Source of the DNA: Streptomyces noursei
GTDB taxonomy: Bacteria > Actinomycetota > Actinomycetes > Streptomycetales > Streptomycetaceae
Length of the DNA: 64,000 nt
Direction of reading: 5' to 3'
NCBI RefSeq assembly: GCF_016917755.1
Contig: NZ_CP070326.1
Span: 7,192,001-7,256,000 of the forward strand
Each line of letters begins with the position of its first letter. The first letter of the stretch is position 1. The position numbers and the translations under genes were made by a program. The notes under the pieces were generated by a model that was not told the DNA's origin, did no database searches, and worked only from the letters and a program-made list of their open reading frames with translations. Of the stretch, positions 1 to 7,876 are shown piece by piece.

Positions 1-2
1 TC

Positions 3-2231
3 ACGGGTCCGTTCGACATCGTCGGCGACATCCACGGGTGCCGCTCCGAACTGGAGACGCTGCTGGGCCGCCTCGGGTACGAGCTCGCCCGGGACGGCCA
101 GGGGCGGGCCGTGGACGCGGTGCACCCCGAGGGACGCACGGCGGTCTTCGTCGGCGACCTCGTCGACCGGGGGCCGGACAGCCCCGGCGTGCTGCGCCTG
201 GTGACGGGAATGGTGGCGGCCGGTCACGCACTGTGCGTTTCCGGGAATCATGAGAACAAGCTCGGACGTTACCTCAACGGTCGCGCTGTTCAGCACACGC
301 ACGGTCTCGCCGAGACCATCGAGCAGTTGGAGAAGGAGGACGAGGCGTTCCGCGCCGGGGCCGCGGAGTTCATTCGGGGACTGGTCAGTCACTACGTCCT
401 GGACGGGGGTGGATTGGTGGTGTGCCATGCCGGGCTGCCGGAGAAGTACCACGGCCGCACGTCGGGCCGGGTGCGGTCCTTCGCGCTGTACGGCGACACG
501 ACGGGCGAGACCGACGAGTTCGGCCTGCCCGTGCGGTACCCCTGGGCGGAGGAGTACCGCGGCCGCGCCGCCGTCGTCTACGGTCACACCCCGACCCCGC
601 GCGCCGGTTGGGTCAACAACACCATCTGCCTGGACACCGGTTGTGTCTTCGGCGGGAAGCTGACCGCGCTGCGCTGGCCGGAGCGCGAGGTGGTGGACGT
701 GCCGGCGGAGCGCGTCTGGTACGAGCCCGCCAAGCCGCTGGCCGCGGAGGCGCCGGGCGGGGCGGACGGGCGGCCGCTCGATCTGGGCGACGTGGCCGGC
801 CGGCGGGTCGTGGAGACCCGTCACATGGGCCGCCTCGCCGTCAGGGAGGAGAACGCCGCTGCCGCGCTGGAGGTGATGAGCCGCTTCGCGATAGACCCGA
901 GGCTGCTGCCGTATCTCCCGCCGACCATGGCGCCGTGCGCGACCGCCAAGCCGTCCGAGGAGGCGGATGCGCGCGGCGAGGGCTTCCTGGAGCACCCGCG
1001 GGAGGCGTTCGCCGAGTACCGGGCGGCGGGCGTCCGTGAAGTGGTCTGCGAGGAGAAGCACATGGGCTCCCGGGCCGTGGTGCTGGTCTGCCGTGACGAG
1101 GCGGTGGCCCGCGAGCGGTTCGGGGTGTCGGCGGCGGGAGTCTCGGGTGCGCTGTACACCCGCACCGGGCGTCCGTTCTTCGACGACCGGGAGACGACCG
1201 AGCGGATACTGCGGCGGGTCCGCGACTGCGTGGAGCGGGCCGGGCTGTGGTCGGAGCTGGACACCGAATGGCTCGTGGTGGACGCCGAGTTGATGCCGTG
1301 GTCCCTCAAGGCGACGGGTCTGCTGCGCACGCAGTACGCGGCGGTCGGTGCGGCCTCCCGGGCGGTGTTCCCGGGGGCGCTCGGCGCGCTGGAGGCGGCG
1401 GCCGGCCGCGGGGTCGAGGTGGCGGCGCTGCTCGACCGGCAGCGCGGCCGGGCCGCCGACGCCGCGGCGTTCACCGACGCGTACCGGCGCTACTGCTGGC
1501 GGGTGGGGGAGCCTGCGCCGCCGCCCGCGGAGGCCGTGCCGGGGCTGGCCGGGATCCGGCTCGCGCCGTTCCAGATCCTCGCGGTCGAGGGGCGCAGCCT
1601 GGCCGGCCTGGCGCACACCGAGCAACTGGCCCTGATCGACCGGCTGATAGCGGCGGATCAGTCGCTGCCGTCGGGGGAGGGCGCGACGGTGGCGGATGCG
1701 ACGAGGGCAGACGCGACGGGCGAGGGCGCGACGGTGGCGGATCCGACGACGGACGATCCAACGGTGATGGACCCGACGGTGGGGAACGCGCCTGCCGGGT
1801 CCGCTGCCGACCGCATACGGTTGCTCGCGCCGACCCGGCGGTTGGTCGTCGACACGGAGGACGAGGCGTCGGTCGCGGCCGGTGTGGAGTGGTGGCTGGA
1901 CCTGACCGCGGAAGGCGGTGAGGGCATGGTCGTCAAGCCGGTCCGGGCGCTGGTCCGGCAGGCGGACGGCCGGCTCGTCCAGCCGGGCATCAAGTGCCGC
2001 GGCCGGGAGTACCTGCGGATCGTCTACGGTCCGGAGTACACCCGCCCGGAGAACCTGCGGCGCCTGCGTGTCCGCCACCTCGGCCACAAGCGTTCGCTGG
2101 CCCTGCGCGAGTACGCGCTGGGGCTGGAGGCGCTCGAACGGCTGGCGGACGGGGAGCCGCTCTGGCGGGTGCACGAAGCGGTCTTCGCGGTGCTCGCGCT
2201 GGAGTCGGAGCCGGTGGACCCGCGGCTGTAG
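3..2231 (+). CDS. pnkp: Polynucleotide kinase-phosphatase (Pnkp), 3' part
   Basis: RNA end-healing and adenylation enzyme, normally partnered with the Hen1 methyltransferase to repair tRNA cut by ribotoxins. The frame is already open at the window edge, so the N-terminal kinase is missing. Visible first is a binuclear metallophosphoesterase: GDIHG (nt 27-41), GDLVDRGPDSPG, GNHENK, and later HTP. Next comes a ligase-like adenylyltransferase with the lysine motif EEKHMGSRA near nt 1050-1075. This is the phosphatase-ligase order of bacterial Pnkp, about 850 residues when whole. A low-complexity segment rich in D, T, A and G (nt 1677-1800) sits inside the ligase domain. Hen1 would be expected just left of the window; that is inference. 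Confidence 0.9.
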   Translation, partial: TGPFDIVGDIHGCRSELETLLGRLGYELARDGQGRAVDAVHPEGRTAVFVGDLVDRGPDSPGVLRLVTGMVAAGHALCVSGNHENKLGRYLNGRAVQHTHGLAETIEQLEKEDEAFRAGAAEFIRGLVSHYVLDGGGLVVCHAGLPEKYHGRTSGRVRSFALYGDTTGETDEFGLPVRYPWAEEYRGRAAVVYGHTPTPRAGWVNNTICLDTGCVFGGKLTALRWPEREVVDVPAERVWYEPAKPLAAEAPGGADGRPLDLGDVAGRRVVETRHMGRLAVREENAAAALEVMSRFAIDPRLLPYLPPTMAPCATAKPSEEADARGEGFLEHPREAFAEYRAAGVREVVCEEKHMGSRAVVLVCRDEAVARERFGVSAAGVSGALYTRTGRPFFDDRETTERILRRVRDCVERAGLWSELDTEWLVVDAELMPWSLKATGLLRTQYAAVGAASRAVFPGALGALEAAAGRGVEVAALLDRQRGRAADAAAFTDAYRRYCWRVGEPAPPPAEAVPGLAGIRLAPFQILAVEGRSLAGLAHTEQLALIDRLIAADQSLPSGEGATVADATRADATGEGATVADPTTDDPTVMDPTVGNAPAGSAADRIRLLAPTRRLVVDTEDEASVAAGVEWWLDLTAEGGEGMVVKPVRALVRQADGRLVQPGIKCRGREYLRIVYGPEYTRPENLRRLRVRHLGHKRSLALREYALGLEALERLADGEPLWRVHEAVFAVLALESEPVDPRL
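1677..1766 (+). repeat. 45-bp in-frame tandem repeat inside pnkp
   Basis: The 21-bp core starting GAGGGCGCGACGG occurs at 1677-1697 and again at 1722-1742, exactly 45 bp (15 codons) apart, followed by further degenerate GACG/GACC-rich units. It keeps the frame and lengthens a loop in the ligase domain. Confidence 0.75.
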
Positions 2232-2357
2232 CGGGGCGCGGCGGGGCGCGGCGAGGAGTCGTCGGCGCGTACGACGTGCCGCGCCCAGGGTCTGGGCCTG
2301 GGTCTGGGCCTGGGGCGGGCGAGCCCAGGCCAGGCACAGGGGGGCGCCCCGCCGGTC

Positions 2358-3344
2358 TCACGCCACCCGTGCCGCCCGGTACGTGCGTCGGTAGTCGACC
2401 GGGGGCACGCCCATCGCCCGGGTGAAGTGGCGGCGGAGGTTGGCGGCCGTCCCCAGGCCGGCGATCTCCGCCACCCGGTCCACGGGCAGGTCGGTGCTCT
2501 CCAACAACTCCCGTGCCCGTGCGAGGCGTTGGGACTGGAGCCACTGCATCGGCGTGGTCCCGGTCGTGGCGTGGAAACGCCGGACGAGGGTGCGCGGGCT
2601 GGTGTGTGCATGCCGGGCGAGGTCGGCGACGGTCAGCGGCTCGCGGAGCCGTTCGGTGGCCCAGTGCAGGACCGGTGCGAGGGAGTCGTCGCGGCGTTCC
2701 GGCAGCGGCGTCTCGATGTACTGTGCCTGGCCGCCGGGGCGGTGCGCGGGCGCGACCAGTTGTCGGGCGAGCGAGTTGGCGACGCCGGTGCCGAAGTCCT
2801 CGCGGATCAGGTGCAGGCAGACGTCGATGGAGGCGGTGGCGCCCGCGCCGGTGAGCACGTCGCCGTGGTCGACGTACAGGACCGTCGGGTCCACGCTCAC
2901 CGTCGGATGGCGCTCGGCGAGCAGTGCCGCGTACATCCAGTGCGTGGCGGCGGTCCGGCCGTCGAGCAGCCCGGCCGCGGCGAGGGTGAAGGCGCCCGAG
3001 CAGAACGAGACCACGCGCGCGCCGCGACGGTGGGCCTCGCGCAGCGCCGCGACGAGTTCGTCCGGCGGGTCGCCGTGGACGTCGGCGGACGCCGGCACGA
3101 TGACCGTGTCGGCGGAGACCAACTCCTCGACGCCGTACGGGGTCCGGGTGTTGAACCACGCGCCGGCGAGGCTCGTCTCCCCCGCCCCTTCGCCGATCAC
3201 GCACACCCGGACGTCGTACCAGTCCGGGGGCGGTTGGAGCCGGTCGAAGCCGAAGATGTGGCAGGGGACGGCGAGTTCGAAGAACGGCATTCCGGCGGTG
3301 ACGGCGATCGCGAGGGAGGGCATGACGCGAGTGTCGCAGAGCAC
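2358..3344 (-). CDS. GlxA family transcriptional regulator (DJ-1/PfpI + AraC)
   Basis: Cytoplasmic DNA-binding regulator of 328 aa. Residues about 5-180 form a DJ-1/PfpI (class I amidotransferase-like) domain with an elbow FCSGAF near residue 116. Residues about 215-320 form an AraC-type double helix-turn-helix (TVADLARHAHTSPRTLVRRF and a second HTH around VAEIAGLGTAANLRRHF). It is transcribed divergently from the MFS exporter at 3419, with only 74 bp between and a perfect palindrome in the gap, so it probably controls that exporter and itself. The ligand is unknown. Confidence 0.88.
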   Translation of the reverse strand: MLCDTRVMPSLAIAVTAGMPFFELAVPCHIFGFDRLQPPPDWYDVRVCVIGEGAGETSLAGAWFNTRTPYGVEELVSADTVIVPASADVHGDPPDELVAALREAHRRGARVVSFCSGAFTLAAAGLLDGRTAATHWMYAALLAERHPTVSVDPTVLYVDHGDVLTGAGATASIDVCLHLIREDFGTGVANSLARQLVAPAHRPGGQAQYIETPLPERRDDSLAPVLHWATERLREPLTVADLARHAHTSPRTLVRRFHATTGTTPMQWLQSQRLARARELLESTDLPVDRVAEIAGLGTAANLRRHFTRAMGVPPVDYRRTYRAARVA

Positions 3345-3365
3345 GTGGCAGAAATGTAGCGGGTG

Positions 3366-3381
3366 GTGGCAGTACTGCCAC
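3366..3381. promoter_or_regulatory. 16-bp perfect palindrome between GlxA regulator and MFS gene
   Basis: GTGGCAGTACTGCCAC reads the same on both strands and lies in the 74-bp divergent gap. Its position suits an operator bound by the regulator at 2358-3344. Function inferred from symmetry and position. Confidence 0.6.
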
Positions 3382-3418
3382 TCGTGACGGGGGAGCGCAC
3401 GGCCGATGCTTGATCGAC

Positions 3419-4987
3419 ATGACCACTCCTCTACCGAGCGACCAGGGGACGGGTGCGCCCACGGGCGCGGCCCCCGTTCCCCGCCCCACCGATACCGACG
3501 GGCACCCCACCACCCGGGCCACCCGGACCGCCGCCCCGCAGGCCGACGCCTGCGACGCCTCCTCCGCCGCGCGCCAGGCCACTCGCGATCTGCCCGGTTC
3601 CACGGCCACCCGCGAAGCCCCCGACCCCCGTCGCTGGCTGATCCTGGCGATCGCCTCCGCGGCGCAGTTCCTCGCCGTGCTCGACCTGATCGCGGTCACC
3701 ATCGCGTTCCCGGCCATCGGCCAGGACTTCGCGCCGGCGCCGGCCGCCGCGCTCTCCTGGGTCCTCAACGGCTACACCGTCGTGCTCGCCGCGCTCCTCG
3801 TGCCCGCCGGCCGAGTCGCCGACGAGGCCGGGCGGCGGCGCTGCTTCCTGGTCGGCATGGTGCTGTTCGGTCTGGCGTCGGCGGCCTGCGGGGCGGCGCC
3901 CACGCTCACCCTGCTGATCGTGGCGCGGGTGGTGCAGGGCGTGGCCGCCGCGGTGCTGATCCCCACCTCGCTCTCCCTGGCGCTGCCCGCCTTCCCGGCC
4001 CGCGAGCGGGCGACCGCGGTCGGCGCGTGGACGGCGGTCAGCGCGGTGGCGGCGAGTTCGGGCCCGGTGATCGGCGGGCTGCTCGCCGCCGTCGACTGGC
4101 GGCTGATCTTCCTGATCAACGTCCCGGTGGTGCTGCTCGCGGTCGTCGCGGGCGTCCGGCTGCTGCCCCGATCGGTACGCGGGCCACGGCAGGCGCTCGA
4201 CCTGCCTGGCACGGCGCTGGTGCTGGTGTGTGTCGGCGCGCTGGTGACCGCGTTCGTCGAGGCCCCCGAGTGGGGCTACACCGCGCCGGCCACGCTCGCC
4301 GTCCTCGCCGCCGGCGTGCTGGCGGGCGTACTGGGCGTCCGCCACGTCCGGCGGGCCGAACATCCCGTCGTGCATCCGGCGCTCTTCCGCACCCCCGGTT
4401 TCACTCCGGCCACCCTGGGGCTGCTCGGCTACTTCGTCGCCTACGGGGCGATGATGCTCGCCGCGAGCCTGCTGTTCACCGACGTCTGGCACTACCCGGT
4501 GCGGACGGCGGGCCTGGCGATGGCGCCCTGGCCGTTGACCGTGCTGGTGGTCTCGGCGGTCTCCGGCCGGATCGTCGCGGCGGTCGGGAACCGGGGGACG
4601 GCGGTGATCGGCGCGCTGTGCTTCGTGGCGGCGGCGCTGTGGTGGTCCGTCCTGGCCGGCGACGGGAGCGGGGGGACGCACTACGCGACGCGGTTCCTGC
4701 CCGGACTGATCCTCGCCGGGTGCGGCACCGGGCTCTACCAGCCGGTGATGTTCGCTGCCACGGGATCGCTGCCCAGCGGCCAACTCTCCCTCGGTTCGGG
4801 CGTCCTGATGGTGTCCCGGCAGGCCGGTACCGCGCTCGGCGTCGCTGTCCTGATCGCCGCCATGGGCGGCCAGCAGCATCCGGAGCTCGGGGCGCTGCGC
4901 GGCGGCTGGATCATCGCGGCGGTGACCTCGGTGGGCGCGGCGGTGGCGGCGCTGGCCCTGGGGCGGGACGGGCAGCCGCGGCGGTAG
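3419..4987 (+). CDS. MFS drug-resistance type transporter (DHA2 family)
   Basis: Integral membrane proton-coupled exporter of 522 aa with the 14-helix pattern of the EmrB/QacA group. A hydrophilic tail of about 65 residues rich in P, T, A and D precedes the first helix (WLILAIASAAQFLAVLDLI). The motif-A region GRVADEAGRRR is present between helices 2 and 3, and a motif-C-like GPVIGGLL in helix 5. ATG 3419 is preferred over TTG 3410. The substrate is unknown. The divergent GlxA regulator suggests induction by a small molecule. Confidence 0.88.
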   Translation: MTTPLPSDQGTGAPTGAAPVPRPTDTDGHPTTRATRTAAPQADACDASSAARQATRDLPGSTATREAPDPRRWLILAIASAAQFLAVLDLIAVTIAFPAIGQDFAPAPAAALSWVLNGYTVVLAALLVPAGRVADEAGRRRCFLVGMVLFGLASAACGAAPTLTLLIVARVVQGVAAAVLIPTSLSLALPAFPARERATAVGAWTAVSAVAASSGPVIGGLLAAVDWRLIFLINVPVVLLAVVAGVRLLPRSVRGPRQALDLPGTALVLVCVGALVTAFVEAPEWGYTAPATLAVLAAGVLAGVLGVRHVRRAEHPVVHPALFRTPGFTPATLGLLGYFVAYGAMMLAASLLFTDVWHYPVRTAGLAMAPWPLTVLVVSAVSGRIVAAVGNRGTAVIGALCFVAAALWWSVLAGDGSGGTHYATRFLPGLILAGCGTGLYQPVMFAATGSLPSGQLSLGSGVLMVSRQAGTALGVAVLIAAMGGQQHPELGALRGGWIIAAVTSVGAAVAALALGRDGQPRR

Positions 4988-5143
4988 ACGGGAGCGAGGC
5001 GCGGCCGGGAGTGACGGGCAGGCGGTAGACGGGAGCAGACGGGGGCGAGGGGAAAGGACGGGCGGGCCGGCCAACACCGCTGGACATTCCCCGACATCCC
5101 CCGACTCCCGGCACTTGGCGCCCGGAGCCGACAAGATGGGGAG

Positions 5144-6379
5144 ATGGGATTCCATGTCGACTCAGAGGCCGGGCGGCTGCGCCGGGTGATCCTGCACCGC
5201 CCCGATCTGGAACTGAAGCGGCTCACCCCTTCCAACAAGGACACCCTGCTCTTCGACGACGTGCTGTGGGTGCGGCGGGCGCGGGCCGAGCACGACGGGT
5301 TCGCGGACGTGCTCCGCGACCGGGGTGTCGAGGTGCACCTCTTCGGGGATCTGCTGGCCGAGAGCCTCCAGATCCCCGAAGCGCGGACGCTTGTCCTGGA
5401 CCGGGTCTTCGACGAGAAGGAGTACGGGCCGCTGGCGACCGACCACTTGCGGGCGGCGTTCGCCGAACTGCCGGTGCCCGAACTCGTCGAGGCGCTGGTC
5501 GGCGGGATGACCAAGCGCGAGTTCCTCGAACGCCACCCCGAACCCACCTCGGTCCGCTTCCACGTGATGGACCTGGACGACTTCCTGCTGGGCCCGCTGC
5601 CCAACCACCTCTTCACCCGCGACACCTCCGCCTGGATCTATGACGGCGTGTCGATCAACTCCATGCGCTGGCCAGCCCGGCAGCGCGAGACCGTGCACTA
5701 CGAGGCCATCTACCACTACCACCCGCTCTTCCGCGACGAAGCGTTCCACGTCTGGTCGGAGGGCCAGGCGGACTTCCCCTCGACGATCGAGGGCGGTGAC
5801 GTCCTGGTGATGGGCAACGGGGCGGTGCTGATCGGCATGAGCGAGCGCACCACTCCGCAGGCGGTGGAACTCCTGGCCCGCGGGCTGTTCGCGGCGGGAT
5901 CCGCGCAGACGATCGTGGCGCTGGACATGCCCAAGCGGCGGGCGTTCATGCACCTGGACACCGTGATGACCATGATCGACGGGGATACCTTCACCCAGTA
6001 CGCGGGCTTGGGCATGCTCCGCTCGTACACCATCGAACCGGGCGCGGGGGCGCAGGACCTCAAGGTCACCGACCATCCGCCGGAGCACATGCACCGCGCC
6101 ATAGCGGCCTCCCTGGGCCTGTCCGACATCCGGGTGCTCACCGCGACCCAGGACGTGCACTCGGCCGAGCGGGAGCAGTGGGACGACGGCTGCAACGTGC
6201 TGGCGGTGGAGCCCGGCGTGGTGGTGGCCTACGAGCGGAACGTCACCACCAACACCTTCCTGCGCAAGCGCGGCATCGAGGTGATCACGATTCCCGGGAG
6301 CGAGCTCGGCCGGGGCCGCGGCGGCCCGCGCTGTATGAGCTGCCCGGTGGCCAGGGACGCGGTGCCGGGGATGGGCTGA
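5144..6379 (+). CDS. arcA: Arginine deiminase
   Basis: Hydrolyses L-arginine to citrulline and ammonia, first step of the deiminase pathway, in the cytoplasm. The 411-aa length matches the family. Signature segments are FTRDTS (near residue 149), EGGDVLVMG, HLDTVMTMID and the C-terminal catalytic-cysteine region GGPRCMSCP. ATG 5144 follows GGGAG with short spacing. Ornithine carbamoyltransferase and an amino-acid permease follow on the same strand, giving two of the three classical steps plus transport. No carbamate kinase gene is in the window. Confidence 0.95.
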   Translation: MGFHVDSEAGRLRRVILHRPDLELKRLTPSNKDTLLFDDVLWVRRARAEHDGFADVLRDRGVEVHLFGDLLAESLQIPEARTLVLDRVFDEKEYGPLATDHLRAAFAELPVPELVEALVGGMTKREFLERHPEPTSVRFHVMDLDDFLLGPLPNHLFTRDTSAWIYDGVSINSMRWPARQRETVHYEAIYHYHPLFRDEAFHVWSEGQADFPSTIEGGDVLVMGNGAVLIGMSERTTPQAVELLARGLFAAGSAQTIVALDMPKRRAFMHLDTVMTMIDGDTFTQYAGLGMLRSYTIEPGAGAQDLKVTDHPPEHMHRAIAASLGLSDIRVLTATQDVHSAEREQWDDGCNVLAVEPGVVVAYERNVTTNTFLRKRGIEVITIPGSELGRGRGGPRCMSCPVARDAVPGMG

Positions 6380-6430
6380 GCCGGGTTTCCGGGGAGGTCG
6401 GGCCGGCCGCCGGAGGGTATCCGTATACAG

Positions 6431-6446
6431 ATACGAAGTCTCGTAT
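6431..6446. promoter_or_regulatory. Palindromic operator-like site upstream of carbamoyltransferase
   Basis: ATACGA-AGTC-TCGTAT is a perfect 6-bp dyad with a 4-bp spacer, and a second small palindrome GTATAC lies just 5' (6423-6428). It is notably AT-rich for this DNA and sits between arcA and the carbamoyltransferase gene. It may bind an arginine-responsive or other repressor; the protein is not known. Confidence 0.4.
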
Positions 6447-6487
6447 AGACTTCCAGCGCGGGAGGTCGAGCGAGCTGTCGATACGTC

Positions 6488-6585
6488 GGCTCACCGACTC
6501 ACCGACTCACCGGCTCGCCGACTCGTCGAGCCGGTGAGCCGAAGCATCGAGGAATCGGTGAATTGGTGAATCGGTGAATCGGTGA
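6488..6585. repeat. Short tandem repeats that can fold back on themselves
   Basis: Runs of GACTCACC (6488-6515) are followed by CCGGTGAGCC and by runs of GAATCGGTG or GAATTGGTG (6550-6585). The first set is nearly the reverse complement of the second, so the transcript could form alternative hairpins in the long leader of the carbamoyltransferase mRNA. Confidence 0.55.
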
Positions 6586-6714
6586 CCCGTCGCTCCGATC
6601 CTGCCACCGGTCCGATTCCGGCACCGACCCGCTTCCCGTCCTTCCACCCGCCTCTCCCGCCACCCACTCACGCACCCGCCCCACCACGACCCGCCGCGAA
6701 CGAGGAGCCCACCC

Positions 6715-7719
6715 ATGGCGATAGACCTCACGGGCCGCCACTTCCTCAAGGAGCTGGACTTCAGCGCCGAGGAGTTCCGCCGACTGATCGACCTGGCCGC
6801 CGAGCTGAAAGCGGCCAAGCGTGCCGGCACCGAGGTCCGCCGCCTGAACGGCCGCAACATCGCGCTGATCTTCGAGAAGACCTCGACCCGGACCCGCTGC
6901 TCCTTCGAGGTCGCCGCCGCCGACCAGGGCGCGTCGACCACCTACCTGGACCCGTCCGGCTCGCAGATCGGGCACAAGGAGTCGGTCAAGGACACCGCCC
7001 GCGTCCTCGGCCGGATGTTCGACGCCATCGAGTTCCGCGGCAGCCGCCAGGCCGACGTCGAGGAGCTCGCGGCGCACGCCGGGGTGCCCGTCTACAACGG
7101 GCTCACCGACGACTGGCATCCGACCCAGATGCTCGCCGACGTCCTGACCATGGTCGAGCACGGCGGTGCCCGCCCCCTGGAGGAGACCGCCTTCGCCTAC
7201 CTCGGCGACGCCCGCAACAACATGGGCAACTCCTACCTCGTCACCGGCGCGCTGCTCGGCATGGACGTGCGGATCGTGGCGCCCCGGCAGCTGTGGCCGG
7301 AGGACGCCGTCGTCGCCCGGGCGCGGGCGCTCGCGGAGACCAACGGGGCCCGGATCACCCTCACCGAGGAGGTCGCCGAGGGCGTCCGGGACGCGGACTT
7401 CGTCGCCACCGACGTCTGGGTCTCCATGGGCGAGCCCAAGGAGGTGTGGGACGAGCGGATCGCGCTGCTCGCCCCGTACGCGGTCACCATGGACGTGCTG
7501 CGCGCCACCGGCAAGCCCGGGGTGAAGTTCCTGCACTGCCTGCCCGCCTACCACGACCTCGGCACCGCCGTCGGCCGGGAGATCCACGCCCGCCACGGCC
7601 TGACCTCGCTGGAGGTCACCGACGAGGTCTTCGAGTCCGCGCACTCGGTCGTCTTCGACGAGGCGGAGAACCGGATGCACACCATCAAGGCCGTGATGGT
7701 GGCGACGCTGGGCCGCTAG
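6715..7719 (+). CDS. Ornithine carbamoyltransferase
   Basis: Interconverts ornithine plus carbamoyl phosphate with citrulline plus phosphate. At 334 aa it has the usual length. The carbamoyl-phosphate motif STRTR is near residue 60, the ornithine loop HCLP near residue 270, and SMGEP is also present. Next to arcA it most likely works catabolically, as ArcB, splitting the citrulline made by arginine deiminase, although anabolic ArgF has the same fold. ATG 6715 follows GGAGCCCACCC. The 335-bp leader holds a palindrome and foldback repeats, suggesting separate control from arcA. Confidence 0.93.
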   Translation: MAIDLTGRHFLKELDFSAEEFRRLIDLAAELKAAKRAGTEVRRLNGRNIALIFEKTSTRTRCSFEVAAADQGASTTYLDPSGSQIGHKESVKDTARVLGRMFDAIEFRGSRQADVEELAAHAGVPVYNGLTDDWHPTQMLADVLTMVEHGGARPLEETAFAYLGDARNNMGNSYLVTGALLGMDVRIVAPRQLWPEDAVVARARALAETNGARITLTEEVAEGVRDADFVATDVWVSMGEPKEVWDERIALLAPYAVTMDVLRATGKPGVKFLHCLPAYHDLGTAVGREIHARHGLTSLEVTDEVFESAHSVVFDEAENRMHTIKAVMVATLGR

Positions 7720-7788
7720 GGCCTGACGCATAGCCATTCGGGGGTCCGGGCGCTCATGCGACCCGGGCGGTTACCATCGAGCCGCTGA

Positions 7789-7818
7789 CGGGGCCCGGAC
7801 CCACCGGTCCGGGCCCCG
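7789..7818 (+). terminator. Strong hairpin after the carbamoyltransferase gene
   Basis: A perfect 13-bp GC-only stem (7789-7801 with 7806-7818) with loop CACC lies 70 bp past the stop codon. It has no T-run, as is common in Streptomyces. It separates the carbamoyltransferase gene from the permease, which should then have its own promoter. Confidence 0.75.
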
Positions 7819-7876
7819 CTGCGTGCCCGGCCCACCCGCGCCGCGCGCCTCGCACCACCAGAGAGAGAACCACCCC

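Noticed and set aside
3431..5155. 574-codon frame on the minus strand
   Set aside because: Antisense to the MFS exporter, low-complexity Arg/Gly/Pro; shadow.
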